Assembly (NCBI GenBank): GCA_034336665.1
Contig: CM067590.1
Location: forward strand, 2,699,748-2,763,747
From: Luscinia megarhynchos
Taxonomy: Eukaryota > Chordata > Aves > Passeriformes > Turdidae
Direction of reading: 5' to 3'
Length of the DNA: 64,000 nt
This document shows, in pieces, positions 1 through 26,049 of this stretch. The notes under the pieces are model-generated. The model was not told where the DNA came from. It did not search any database and worked only from the letters and a program-made list of their open reading frames with translations. Positions within the stretch are counted from its first letter, which is position 1. Each line of letters starts with the position of its first letter. The translations under genes and the position numbers were made by a program.

Positions 1-125
1 AGCACCAAAGCCTCAACTGGCCCAGCCCCTCCGTCCCAGACTGTCCTCACCCTGCACCAGGAAATGGGCACAGGGCATGGAGTAACAGACTGGCAATTCA
101 GCATGGGATGAAAATCCACATTTAC

Positions 126-202
126 CCTTTTTTCTTCTCGTTTGTGGTGCCATCTATGAAGAGCACACAGGCCCTCCGGTGTTTCCTCTTCACTGCTTTC
201 AC
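126..202 (-). CDS. PWWP3A: PWWP3A coding exon 6 (PWWP domain continued)
   Basis: Acceptor CTCCAG, donor GTAAAT, 77 bp. Encodes VKAVKRKHRRACVLFIDGTT then NEKKKG, aligning with the family segment VKSVRQRDKKASVLYIEG. Too short in any one frame to stand out as an ORF; found by similarity and splice sites. The next exon lies outside the window. Confidence 0.88.
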
Positions 203-3200
203 CTGGAGAGAGGATAAAGCCTCAAAAATCCTGATCCTGAAAAAGCAGGGATCTTTTTCTGTGGATATCACCCACCACAACCCACACCTAAATCTCTCCT
301 ATTGGTGCAACTTTCTTTTATTACACAAATAAGAAAATTCAAGTGGAAGTAGCAACCAATTCCCCCAAGGGAGCATTTTTAGTGCACAAAGAGCCTCCCC
401 TTTCTTTTGCAAATTGGGAACAAAGTCCTGCTCCATGACAAAAGACCTGGGATAATCCTGTTCTCTGCAGCAACAGGTGTGAATTTATCACACTTTGAGA
501 AGCTTTGGCACAAATGTACTTCTATCAATCCTGAAATGCTTCTACTAGAAGGTGCATAACACTCTCAGGAAGGGCAAAAGTCACTCCAGAAGGGTGAATT
601 GCTCCTTATCTGCAGGGTGAGGAGGCAGGAGCTGCTCTTACCACGGCTGGCCAGTAGGGATACCGCCGCAGCTTGCACCACACCAACATCCCCTCCTCGA
701 AGAATTTGGGTTCTGGCATGAAAATGAAAGGAAATTTTAAATGTAAAAACAATAAAACAAGATAGATGCTGCCCTTTCTTCTCCTCCAAGATAAACTTCT
801 CTTAACAACAAAAGATGTTGTGGTTTTGGTTAAATTGGGTAGAAATATTAATTTTGTGTGAGAGATGTGAGGGAGCAAGTGCAGTCTTTGATAACAAACT
901 TTGCACTTCTTTTTTTCCCCCTTTATCTTTGGAATTATTTTTAAAGTTGCAGAATTTAATATTTAACACAAACAGAACAGGCAATTGGGGATACAAGTAC
1001 TATAAAGTTATTTTAGGATATTTTACTCTTTATCCCCATATTGTCAGCTAACTACTATATATATATATTCTTTAAAACTCTTGAAGAGAAACTCCAGGAG
1101 TTTCTCTTCAGTGTTTTTACTGTGACCCCAAAATGCAGCACAGGGAGCTCTGGACTGAAAGCCAGCAACTTCAATCCCAGGCCCTTGCTCAGTTTCAGGG
1201 ATTTTCCTTCCATTCTGCAGCAAAATGAAATGAAAATGGATCCAGGAAATGCATTTTATCCCAAGCCTGGACACGGCTGGATTCCCTCCTGGAATGCCCA
1301 TGGATTGCAGGCACACTCAGAGAGGGTATCTCACTGCTGGTGTCTCACCTCGATGGGAGAGAAAACGTGGGAAATGTTCCTCCTCTTCATCTGCCAGAGG
1401 GGAGAGTGGGGGGAGGCTCTCTGAGGAAACTCTCCTGGAACACATCCCAGAGGGGTCCAGCCCTGCCAACAGCACCAGGAAAAACCCAGGGGTTAGGTCA
1501 GGATCAGCTTCAGAGCAGGTGAGACACACCCGAGTATGACCCCAAAGGGGAACTGACACACCTGAGTGCGACCCCAGAGGGGACCTGACACACCTCCACA
1601 TTCCTAATTAGGGAATCCTAACTCCCTGATCATGTGGTAAAAGTAGGACAGGGATAGGGCTGGATTCAGGACCCTGCACCTGCTCATTTAAAAATATTTA
1701 ATCTCAATTTATCAGAGAGCATCAAAGGAAAACAAGACTGAGCTTAAAAAAAAAACAACCAAAAAAAACCCCAAACAACAAACAAATCACCAGCTTTTCA
1801 AGGAAAACCCCAAACAATTCCAGACAACTCAAACATCACCCAGCACTGAAGAGATCAGCACTTCTGCTTCCCAGGAATAGGAACCAAAAGGAACCAAACC
1901 AGCAATTCCAGAGCCACTGCCCCAAAGCAAAGCACCACTCCCAGGTGAGTAACAGTGCTCAGCACCCACTTGGGATGAAGGTTTCCCTGCCCCAAGGGAT
2001 TTGCCCACCTTCATCTTCCTCGGAGTCAGGGGCCTTTTTTCCCAGCCAGGTGTGAGGGATCCTGCTTTTCCTCCTCCTGAGGCTGAGGGGAGGCACCAGA
2101 GGGCCCAGGTGAGGATCCAGGGTGGTTCCTGCATTTTCTCTCTGTGCCTGAGGCCCCATCTACGTGTTTTCCACCCTCTGCCTCTCTCCTCCCATCCAGC
2201 TGCTTTGCCAGGTTCTCACTCTCACTGCTGATGCTTTTCTCCAACTCATCCGAGGCAGTTTCACAGGAGGGATCCAGGGATCTTCCCCCAGGCTGAGTTC
2301 CTGCCTTTCTGGAAGGTTCCACAGTGCCAGATTTTGAGAGGACAGGTGGAGACTCCCTCTTCAGGAGCCACTTGTGCTTCATCCTGGGGGGAATCACCCT
2401 GCATCCTCTTTTCCTTCCTTGCTGACTTCTCCCAGCCTTTGGTTGACAGGAGACTCCATTCTCTGCTTTGGGCTGGATTTTCCTATGTCTGGGTGAGGAT
2501 TTTGGTTCTGGATTTTCACAGTTGTGACTCTCAGGGGCTGGTGGCACACACGAGTTCCTGGCACCGCATCTGGCAGGGCTTGTGCCACTCCCAGGTGCTT
2601 TTCCAGTCCCCTCTGCAGCCACAGAACCTCCTTGGCTCCATGTTTTGGGATCATCCTTCACCCCACAGTTCTTTTGGGGTTTCCCTTTCCTCTTGGCAGC
2701 CTCAGGCTCTGATTTTTTAGAGCGAGAGCGCAACAAGAAGCCGTAGGAGGGGGTGGGTGGGGAAGATTTCTCCCGGGAAAATTCGGGGTTTAGTCCTTCT
2801 GCAGGTGGCATTTCACTGCCTGACTCAGTCTGATGGAGAATATCCAGAGCAATTTTAAGGGAACAGCGATATTGCAGCTCCTCCACGGCCTCACTCATGC
2901 TTTTCTTTTGCTCTGATGAGGAAAAAAAAAAAATCAATAAATGAAATTATCATCATTATTCTATCGTAAACAAAATGTATTATTAAAGAAATAATAGAAG
3001 TTTCTTGTAGGGTTTCTTTTAAGAAAATAAATTTACTATTTAAATCATCCATGATTCCCAAGGCAAAGGATGGACACACACAAAGACCAAGCTGGAAGTG
3101 CCTCATTTTGAGGGAAACTCACATTTCTTCACCATTCCTCCAAGAAACCACTTCAGGCAAGAGGAAAATGACCATTTTTAACCTACTTTCCAACTTTGTG

Positions 3201-3507
3201 GAAAAGGAAAATAGAAAAAGAGTGAAATACACAAGTTTTATCCCCCCAGGTTTCTGTGGGTAATTTTCACCTAGAAAAGAAACAAAGCAGCACGTTTGGG
3301 GCTTTCTGTGAGCATTTTTCACCCCAAAAAGACATAAAGTAGTCCATTTGGGCCCCTCCCTCCTCACCCAGGGTGGAGGCGATGTCCTTGATCCGCTCCT
3401 CAGTCAGGGGAACAGCGTTTGCAGAGCTCACGTTGACCCTGGAACACAAAAAAAGGTGACTGGAACCAGCACCCAAAATACTCCCAGCACCACAAAATTG
3501 CTCTCAG

Positions 3508-3550
<43 letters not shown>

Positions 3551-4335
3551 AGCATTCCCTCCCCTATCCTGTCCTTTTTAGGCTTAAACACCTATACCTG
3601 CAAATCCAGGATCCCATCTCACAGGCACCTTCAGATAAAAGGATTAATTTCCTTCCCTTATTTTTTAACCTCTAAGAATGCAAACACGTGACAGGAACAA
3701 GGACACTCAACTGCTTCTCCAAGCCAAGGATTTCAGCTTTAAATCCCATCCTTTTGGTGGTGGCAACAGGACTGCTCCCAGCAACTCCAGGTTTGCACAG
3801 AACCTGGTTAAAAGGGAAAGAAAAAAAAAAATCCTCATTTAAAATCCTGACCAACAGCAACATGTTTATATAAAAGCAGCTTGATAGAGCCTTGGGATCG
3901 TGGAATAATAAAATCCAAGGATGGATTGGGTGGGAAGGGATTTTAAATCCCATTTCATCTCACATGGCCAGGACACCTTCCACTGTCCCAGGCTGCTCCA
4001 AGCCTCATCCAGCCTGGGATGGGGCAGCCTCAGCTTCTCTGGAAATCTATTCCATGGTCTCGTCACCCTCACAGTGAGGAATTTTTTCCCAATATCTCAC
4101 CCAACCCTGCTCTCTCAATGCCCCCCATCCAATCATTCCAGGCCCTCTCCATTTTTCTGCTGGCATCTCCACAGCTCAGACAAGCTCAGACACGTTTGCT
4201 GGGACCTCTCCCTTCCTTCCTGCTCCGTTTCAGCCCTTTCCAAGCAACCTCCACAAACATTTCCTCATTCCTCCTTACCTTGGCTGGCCACAAACGTCTC
4301 TTCCACTTGCAGAGAACAAACTCTTGGTCCGTCAT
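126..4335 (-). CDS. PWWP3A: PWWP3A (MUM1/EXPAND1), 5' part, six coding exons
   Basis: Chromatin-associated PWWP protein; the family acts in the nucleus in the DNA damage response. Six exons with GT/AG borders and matching phases: 4335-4279, 3803-3712, 3438-3368, 2912-2009, 712-642 and 202-126. The start ATG (4335-4333) opens MTDQEFVLCKWKRRLWPAK, matching the family N-terminus that begins with a VLCRWEKRLWPAK-like segment. Exon 4 carries EELQYRCSLKIALDIL, like the family's EELAYRRSLRVALDVL, then a low-complexity basic and Ser/Pro-rich linker and an acidic stretch. Exons 5-6 encode the first half of the PWWP domain (GMLVWCKLRRYPYWPAVV and the following strand). The rest of the PWWP domain and the C-terminal helical region lie left of position 1. 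Exon 4 needs a one-base correction near 2035-2040 to stay in frame. Minus strand, downstream of the kinase gene. Confidence 0.93.
203..641 (-). other. PWWP3A intron 5
   Basis: Between the exons at 642-712 and 126-202. I see no repeat, RNA gene or other exon in it. Confidence 0.7.
642..712 (-). CDS. PWWP3A: PWWP3A coding exon 5 (start of PWWP domain)
   Basis: Acceptor ATGCCAG, donor GTAAGA, 71 bp. Encodes PKFFEEGMLVWCKLRRYPYW followed by PAV. The YPYWPAV core is the aromatic-cage strand that gives the PWWP domain its name (here YWPA). Confidence 0.95.
713..2008 (-). other. PWWP3A intron 4
   Basis: 1.3 kb. The only structure I see is a roughly 45-bp unit present twice in tandem at about 1520-1592 (shared GACACACC...GACCCCA...GGGGA pattern) and an A/C-rich tract at about 1746-1785. 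No coding evidence. Confidence 0.65.
2009..2912 (-). CDS. PWWP3A: PWWP3A coding exon 4 (large linker exon, apparent +1 frame break)
   Basis: 904 bp from acceptor CATCAG to donor GTGGGC. Starts EQKKSMSEAVEELQYRCS, then a long Ser/Pro/Lys/Glu-rich disordered linker. The frame that begins the exon hits TGA at 2026-2028 after a run of six A (2035-2040 as T on the plus strand). Shifting by one base reads APDSEEDE and splices in the right phase to exon 5 (EEPKFFEEG). Exon length is one base over what the flanking phases require, so an extra base, most simply in the A run, is likely. Confidence 0.85.
3368..3438 (-). CDS. PWWP3A: PWWP3A coding exon 3
   Basis: Acceptor TTCCAG, donor GTGAGG, 71 bp. 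Encodes VNVSSANAVPLTEERIKDIA, ending in STL, equivalent to the family region that ends in IEAIASSL. Confidence 0.85.
3513..3547 (+). repeat. Poly(A) tract
   Basis: 35 uninterrupted A within PWWP3A intron 2, about 75 bp upstream (in transcript sense) of exon 3. On the coding strand it is a poly(T). Confidence 0.95.
3712..3803 (-). CDS. PWWP3A: PWWP3A coding exon 2
   Basis: Acceptor AACCAG; encodes VLCKPGVAGSS and then KRMGFKAEILGLEK. The donor GTTGAG gives phase 2, and joining to exon 3 produces LGLEKQVNVSS, which aligns with the family segment LSLEEKIKVKST. I chose this weak donor because it is the only one that keeps frame and similarity. Confidence 0.75.
3885..4130 (-). mobile_element. CR1-type LINE fragment
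   Basis: The 3' end of an avian CR1 element in reverse orientation: on the plus strand it opens with a GGGTGGGAAGG-like segment, then reads through the typical text around CACTGTCCCAGGCTGCTCC and CATCCAGCCTGG. Lies in PWWP3A intron 1. 5'-truncated, no ORF. Confidence 0.8.
4279..4335 (-). CDS. PWWP3A: PWWP3A coding exon 1
   Basis: 19 codons from ATG to the donor (AAG then GTAAGG). The residues CKWKRRLWPAK form the N-terminal mini-motif seen in PWWP3A orthologues. A possible acceptor (CTCAG) lies just upstream of the ATG, so the 5' UTR probably begins in the CpG-island exon near 4978. Confidence 0.88.
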
Positions 4336-4529
4336 GGCTGAGCTTCACGTGGTGAAGGGCAATTCCAAGGTGTTCTGAGGGGAAAAAAGGGAATAAAGGA
4401 GTCACCCACCTTGCCCATTGCGGTCTTTGTTTTTTTGAAGGAAATACAGGATCTAACAGTTATTACTGTTTTACCTTCGAGATCACTGCACTGATATCAC
4501 CCTGCAGCATTCTCTAAAATTGTAAATTC

Positions 4530-4690
4530 CCTTTTTCTGTAGGAGCTGTGGCTGCCCCATCCCTGGAAGTATCCAAGGCCAGGTTGGATGAGGTTTGGAG
4601 CAACCTGGGATAGTGGAAGGGATGGGACTGGATGGGCTTTTAGGTCCTTCCAACCAAACAACCCCAGGATAAACAAAATCCATAATTCCA
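4530..4690 (+). mobile_element. CR1-type LINE fragment
   Basis: Forward-oriented CR1 3' fragment: GCTGTGGCTGCCCCATCCCT, then GGTTGGATGAGGTTTGGAGCA, ending near GGTCCTTCCAACC. Lies between the first coding exon and the 5' noncoding exon of PWWP3A. Confidence 0.85.
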
Positions 4691-4977
4691 GGAGCACAAA
4701 TGGCTCTCACTGTGTGTGTTGAGTGAGGAAAACACTATCAGGAATTACACAATGCAGCCATGGGCCTGCTCAATCCACAGCTTCCGGCGACCAAACCCTG
4801 AAAATAGGGAACTACACCCTAAAAATAACTGGATAGACTCTTGACACGTAATTTAATCCCAATTTTTATACACGATTTGCAACAGAAACCTGAGCAGAGC
4901 AGCCTCAGGGGTTCCTTAAGAGCTGTTTAAAAAAAAAAAAAAAAGGCATAGTAAAGTGAAAATGTTCTTGTACTTAC

Positions 4978-5045
4978 AAGATCCAGGTGCTGGGCTAGCC
5001 GGGGCTCCGGGATCCAGGCCCTGCGGCGGAGGAGGGAGGGAAGGA
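4978..5045 (-). other. PWWP3A: Probable 5' noncoding exon of PWWP3A (3' end defined)
   Basis: A strong donor (ATCTT then GTAAGTAC) at 4978/4977 on the minus strand, at the edge of the CpG-island region and 640 bp upstream of the ATG exon, fits the end of a 5' UTR exon. The exon start is not visible; the outer coordinate is arbitrary. Confidence 0.45.
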
Positions 5046-5164
5046 GGGAAAGGAGGGACAGGGGCCGTTAGTGGCGCCCGGAACGGCGGTGCCGCTGCTG
5101 GACCCGCCCGGCCCCCAAAAACCCCACGTGAGGGGAGGGACGGGATGGGACCCTCCCCAAAACC

Positions 5165-5590
5165 CGCACTGGGTGAGGGAAGCGACCCCCGAAATCCGTG
5201 AGGGGAGCGAACCCCTGAATCCCGCAGTGCTGAGGGCAGCGACCCCCAAAATCCCGCACTCGTTGAGGCGAGCGAACCCCTGAATCCGTGAGAGAAGCAA
5301 CCCCCGAAATCCGTGACGGGAGCGAACCCCTGAATCCCGCACTGGGTGAGGGGAGCGACCCCCAAATCCGCAATGGCTGAGGGGAGTGAAGCCCGCAATC
5401 TGTGAGGGGAGCGATCCCCAAAATCCTGCACCTGGTGAGAGGAGCAACTCCCAAAATCCCTCAGTGGGTGAGGGGAGCGACCCCCAAAATCCCGCACTCG
5501 GTGAGGGGAGGGACCCCCAAAATCCCGCACCTGGTGAGGAGACGAACCCCTCAATCCCGCACTCGGTGAGGAACGGGGCAGGGACGGGAC
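5165..5590. repeat. GC-rich minisatellite in the PWWP3A 5' region
   Basis: About 12 degenerate units of 30-40 bp built on GGTGAGGGGAGCGACCCC and AAAATCCCGCACT. It continues in weaker form to about 5770. Units are CpG-rich and lie between the presumed promoter and the noncoding exon. Confidence 0.9.
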
Positions 5591-5947
5591 GGGACCCGCC
5601 GGCAGAGCCCCCTCCATGCACAACGGGACCCCCAAACCCGTGACGGATGGAACCTCCCAAGCGCCCCGGTGAGAGGAGGAACGGGACCCCTCAAAACGCT
5701 CCCCTCACAGGGGACGCCCCCCCAAAACCTTCCCTGGTGAGGGGAGGGACGGGCCCCTCGCTTCGCCCGGTCAGAGGACGGGCGGGACTCCCAAACACAA
5801 CCCTGGTGCCGATAATGACCCCAAACCCTCATTTCCCCCCACCCCAGATCCCCGTTTAATTGGGGGGTGGTGGGGGGGGCACCGTTACCGTGCGCGCTCC
5901 CGACAACGCCGCCCCCCACGCGCGCCGCCGCCCTCCACACGAGGGTC

Positions 5948-5958
5948 TGCGCATGCGC
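5948..5958. promoter_or_regulatory. NRF1-type site
   Basis: TGCGCATGCGC is a perfect palindromic NRF1 consensus core, common in CpG-island promoters of housekeeping genes. Confidence 0.65.
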
Positions 5959-6170
5959 CGCGCGCGCCGCCGGGCAGCGCCCTCCAGACCAATCAGCGAG
6001 CGTATCTTGGTGCCCCGCCCTCCCCGCCGCGGCCAAAACACGCGGCTCAGCCAGTCAGAGCGCGCGCTGCTCATTTAGCCACGCCCACCTCTTTTTCTAT
6101 TGAGCGATGAAGCGGAAGCCACGCCCACTCTGCGAGGGCGGGTGGGTGTGCGGCACGGCAACGGGGTGAG

Positions 6171-6199
6171 TGACGTCATTGTCATGGTGTGTGACGTCA
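6171..6199. promoter_or_regulatory. Tandem CRE pair (CREB/ATF sites)
   Basis: Two perfect TGACGTCA palindromes at 6171-6178 and 6192-6199, with starts exactly 21 bp apart (two helical turns), each followed by TT. They lie at the upstream edge of the PWWP3A CpG island. Confidence 0.75.
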
Positions 6200-6297
6200 T
6201 TTTCTGGTTTGGGCTGGCCGGAGGTTAAAGTGCCACCTGTGCCGTGGGTGGGGACACTTTCTATGGGCCGGGCGGCTCCACCCACTCCCTGCAGGGT

Positions 6298-6478
6298 CAA
6301 TCCAAGGTGGATCTAATCCAAAATCCTTGGATGAGATTCCCAGAGCAGCCGTGGCTGGCCCATCCCTGAAAGTGCCAGGCTGGGACATGGGACACACTGG
6401 AAGGTGTCCCTGGGGATGGCAGGAGGTGGGACAAGATGACCCTTAAACTCCCTTCCAACCCAACCCATTCCACGCCAA
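6298..6478 (+). mobile_element. CR1-type LINE fragment
   Basis: Forward CR1 3' fragment (GCCGTGGCTGGCCCATCCCT, ACTGGAAGGTGTCCCTG, ending CTCCCTTCCAACCCAACCC). Lies between the PWWP3A promoter and the probable kinase 3' end. Confidence 0.85.
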
Positions 6479-6514
6479 TTTTCAGCCCCAGCATTCCAAG
6501 GAAAACCATGAAAA

Positions 6515-8420
6515 TTCTGAGATTTGATACTTTATTCAATGTCTCTACTTGGTTATAAACACCTGGCTGTCAGAACTGTCACCATCACACCGAAGCAGTC
6601 ACTCAAACACACTCTGCAAACAGCAACAGACCCACACGCACCTCCCCGGGCTCCCAGTAGTGCATTTTTCCTATCTCCAAACACAGATAGCTGTGGAATA
6701 ATAATAATAAGAGATAAACTCCTGGTTCTGCTCGCAGGCCCCTCCTCGCTCCCGCTGCAGGAGATACTTTGTGTAATTGATTTGGCAAGTGTAATTCCCG
6801 TTTTCCTGCAGGATTGGGAATCCTTCAACGCCTACCGAGCCTTTTCCCTGCTCCTCAGGCTCTGGGGGTGCCCAGCCTGGTCCTGCGAGGGGCTTTCATC
6901 AGCATTTTGTGTCAAAGGGTAGAAAAAAGTCTTTAAAACTTGGGTGGAGTTCAGAGACACCACACGGAGTTGGGAGGGCGGGATGGACTCTGGAGCTGAG
7001 CACCCTGCAAGGCTCAGCCCTCAGGGTTAGAAAAACGAGAGGGAAAAACTGCCCCTCCTGCAAAAAATGCAAAGAGAAAGGGAGAATTTCCTGTGTGCAG
7101 AGTCCCACGGGATCAGCAGCTTTGTTTTCCCCTGGGACACCTCACTGAAGAGAAACTGAGGTTTAAAAAAGTGCAGATTGCTCAATCAATGATATTTTTC
7201 CCAATTAAAACCCCTCCTGAACCCCATTTATCTGCTGTTTTTCCTCTCCAAACTCCACTGAGCTCTGAGTGGATCCTGACTCGGAGCTGTTTTGATTTGT
7301 GGAAATAAACCCAAAATCCTTTTTTCTTCCCCCTGCTCTGATCTCAACCTCCTGACCCTGCTCTGCCACCCTCAGGTCCATCACTGCTGCCTCACCTTTG
7401 GCAAAAAATTCAATTTTGGGGATTTTTTTTTGCCCTTCTCATCCCAGCTGCTCAATTTTGTGCCCCCATCCTGGGGAATGAACCTCCTGTATGTATTTAT
7501 TCTCCTCTAGGTGGGATTTTTTACCCTGAAAACACCATTTTAAGCCCAAAACGTGGGTGTGCAGGTCATGGTCACTGCCTTAGGACTCAAACTTGGCAGG
7601 ATTCCACCAGCTCTCCATAACACCCACATGGAATATGGCTTTTCCTGTCCAATTACTTGCTCTGTATTAAAATCTGAAAATGTTTATCCTGTTTCCTGCC
7701 TTAAAAAAAAAAAAAAAACAACCAACTTTTCAAGTAATTTGTCTGCTGATTTTGTGAAAAAATAAAAATTAAAAAGGTATAAACTCATTTTCCTCCATCA
7801 GGGAACAGCAGTTAAGTGGCAAAATCTCACAGTATTGAAGAATTATGTAAATTCTTGTGCTAAAATTGTGTCAATCCTGATCTGGAATACCAAGGGGAGG
7901 CTGGGCCAGCATTCCCAGGCCAGTGGCCACCTCACACCACCAGCAGGGTGAGGGTGGGGAACACACCCAAAAGAACACGACAGGGCTGGGCTGCTGCCTG
8001 GGAATGATAAGGAAAGCACTAATAGGGGCTGTTCTCTGGGAGGATCAAACATTTGGGGTCAAAGGCTCCTAAAACTGCTCCTAACACAGCAGCAACCCCA
8101 CAGTGCTGGGGATGTCACAGCTACAGCAGCAAAATAAAAATCAAATAAAAAAATAAAAACCTTCAGGATTATTTGCAGGAACCCCTCAAAGACAACTCCC
8201 TGCCTTTGCAGGGAAAGCTGGGAGAAATCCTCCTTAGTTCTGCTGTTTGCTCCTCAGTTTTTGGGTCTTTTCCCAAATTGCAGCGGGGTGGGAAGGCAAA
8301 GTCACCACCCCGACCCCTCAGGTGACAGGACAGCGAGCAGGGGTGACACGACAGACACGAGGATGTTCCAGAGCCCGGCCAGGCCTTGGGGCTCTCGGTG
8401 CTGGCACTGCCCTGGGCCCG
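6515..8420 (-). other. Probable 3' UTR of the CaMKIV-like kinase
   Basis: Unique, moderately AT-rich sequence directly after the kinase stop codon. Minus-strand AATAAA signals occur at 7501-7496 and 6536-6531. The second lies just before the CR1 fragment and fits a transcript end. Contains a poly(A) tract at about 7703-7718 and no competing exon evidence. The extent is inferred. Confidence 0.45.
6531..6536 (-). promoter_or_regulatory. Candidate polyadenylation signal (kinase)
   Basis: AATAAA on the minus strand, the last one before the CR1 fragment and the PWWP3A promoter. An earlier AATAAA at 7501-7496 is an alternative. Confidence 0.4.
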
Positions 8421-23719
<15,299 letters not shown>

Positions 23720-24129
23720 GGTGGGCGGGGGGCTGCGAGCTGCCACCAGCTGCAGGGAAAGGGAGACCCCGGCATGGATCCCGCAGCCCCCCGCCTCACC
23801 CCCACCCATTCCCCCCCCCGCGCTTCCACCAGCGCCCAGATGGCTCGGGAAAAAGCAGCGCTCGGGATTATCGAGCGCCATGGAATCACGGCCACAAATC
23901 CCCTTCCCACCCGGCACGTAGGATGCCTTTTCCGAGATAATTCCCTCCGCTCTGGGATATGTCCCCCCTCCCCCGGCTTTTTCCACCACCCTTCTCTCCC
24001 CTTTTCCCACCCATTCCCACCTGTTTGGTGGGAAACCTGTTTGGTTTGAACCCCGATTCCTGCAGCCTCCAAACCACCCCCCCAGGCCCCCTGCACACCC
24101 CCGGTAATTTGGGGTGGGGTCGCACGTAC

Positions 24130-25125
24130 CGTTACCTGCGGCGCCGCTCGTGTCCCCCCCGGCGCTGCCTCATTCCCGGCGCGGGGCGGCCGTGCCGAGG
24201 GTGGGCACTGGGGGTCCGGAGCCCCCGGGGTTGGTGCTGAGCCTCCCCGTGGCCCCCTGGGCCCGCGCGGGCCCCCCCGCTGCTCCTCAAAACGGGGCGT
24301 CACGGCTCAGCTGCTCCGGGGGGTTTCACTGGGCGCTGAGCGGCGCTGGGCTGGGAGGATGCAGGGATGGGAAGATGGAGGGATGATCCAGGGATGGGAG
24401 GATTCGGGAATGGAGGGATGCAGGGATGGCGGGAGGCCGGGATGCGGAAGCCCAGGACGGATGGGGCTGCCAGGATGTCGGGACGGGAGGATGGAGGGAT
24501 GGGGGGAGGACTGGGATGCGGGGATGAGAGGATTCCAGACTCCGGGAGGCAGCGATGCGAGGATGCGGGGTACCGGGGGTACCGGAAGGATGCCGGGGGT
24601 ACCGGGGAGCACCGGGAGGATGCCGGGGGTAGCAGGGGAGCACCGGGATGCCGGGATGGGAGGCTGCCGGGCTCCGGGAGGCGAGAGCGCCGCGCTGCAG
24701 GCAGAGAGGAAGACGCGGATGCGGGGCCGCGGCTGCGGAGCACCGGGACCCTCCCAGGCAGCATCAGCGGCTCCCGCCCGGCTCGGCCGTGCCACCCCCC
24801 GGCCCGGCGCCGCCACTGCACCCCCCTCGCCGCCCCCCGCCCCCTCGGGGCTGCGGGACCCCCCCCCGGTGCTCGGGGAGTCCGGGAGGCCCCGACCCCG
24901 CTTCCCGCAGCCCAGGAGCCGGTCCCGCAGCGGGGGAACCGCGGCCGCTCCCCGGGAGCCCCCGGAACCCCCCAGAGGCCGCGCCCCCCATCCCGCCCAG
25001 CAGCCCCGCACCCACCGGGGCCGCGCTGCGCCCCCCGAGCACAGAGAGAGGCAGAGCCGGGAGCTCCCCGGGCCGGGGGGCGCGGGCGCTGCCAGGAGCT
25101 GCCGCACGGTGACGCCGTCGCCCAC
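24130..25125 (-). promoter_or_regulatory. CpG-island promoter region of the kinase gene
   Basis: Very high GC and CpG density (especially 24640-25110). A good donor (CGCCGCAG then GTAACG) at 24136/24135 on the minus strand suggests a 5' noncoding exon that joins the acceptor at 23750. No TATA box seen. A degenerate GGGATG-rich repeat at 24355-24670 lies within it. Confidence 0.6.
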
Positions 25126-25189
25126 CGGATGGGAACGGGGGGAGAAGGGGGGGAAACGGGGAGGTGGGAGGGGATGGAGAGGGGCTGAG

Positions 25190-25930
25190 ATTGGGGTTGG
25201 AGAGGGGTTGGGTTACAGGCCCGGAGTGGGAATGGGACTGGTGGGAATGGGACCGGGAATGGTGGAATGGTGGGAATTGTGGGATCGGGACTGGGAATGG
25301 TGGGAATGGGACTGGAAATAGGATTTGAGATGGTGGGAATGGGACTGGGAATGGTGGGAGTGGGATGGGAATGGTGGGAATGAGACTGGAATGGTGGAAA
25401 TGGTGGGACTGGTGAGAATGGGACTGGGAATGGGAATGGGAGTGGGGATGGTGGGATTGGAACCGGGACTGGGGTATGGTGGGACTGGGAATGGGAATGG
25501 TGGGGCCCGGATGAAGGAGAGGGATGAGCAGAGGAGGTGAGGGATGAGATGGGACCAGGGATGGTGGGTTTAGGGTGGGATTGGAATTGGGGATGGGGAT
25601 TGGTGGGGCCAGGGACAGGATGGGAATGGAGATGAGATTGGAGATGGGATGAGATAGGGCAGGGCTGGGAATGGGAGTGGGGATGGGGTTGGGACCAGGA
25701 AGAGAATCAGAATGGACATGGGGTTGGGGAAGAAAATGGGATGGGGCCAGAGATTGGACAGGGCTGGACTGTGGATGGTGCTCAGATGGGGCCAGGGATG
25801 GGATGGGAGTGGGAATAAATCCAGGAATGGGGTGGGAGTGAAGATAGGGCTGGGATTTGTCTGGGAGAAGGATAATAATGGGGCTGGGATGGGGCCAGGA
25901 GCAGGGTGGGAGTGGGGATAGGCGGGGTGC
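25190..25930. repeat. Minisatellite, GGGAATGGTGGGAATGGGAC family
   Basis: GGGAATGGTGGGAATGGGACTGG-like units grading into GGGATGGGGCCAGGGATGG units, upstream of the kinase CpG island. Gives a minus-strand ORF of 438 codons that is repeat plus CpG island, not a gene. Confidence 0.9.
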
Positions 25931-26049
25931 AGTTGTCCCCATGTCTGGGGCCACCCACGCTGTCGGGGAGCCCCGTGGGGTGTTGAGTTCCCCACAGCAA
26001 AGGAAGCAGGAAATCCCTCCTAAACACCCAAGGCGAGGAAACAGCAGAT

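Larger units (their letters stand above)
5640..6205 (-). promoter_or_regulatory. CpG-island promoter region, PWWP3A
   Basis: Very CpG-dense sequence just upstream of the PWWP3A 5' exon. It holds an NRF1-type palindrome (5948-5958), a CCAAT box (5989-5993), several CCGCCC/CCACGCCC GC boxes (about 6010-6125) and two CREs (6171-6199). No TATA box. The exact start site cannot be read from sequence. Six-frame ORFs here are a by-product of high GC. Confidence 0.7.
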
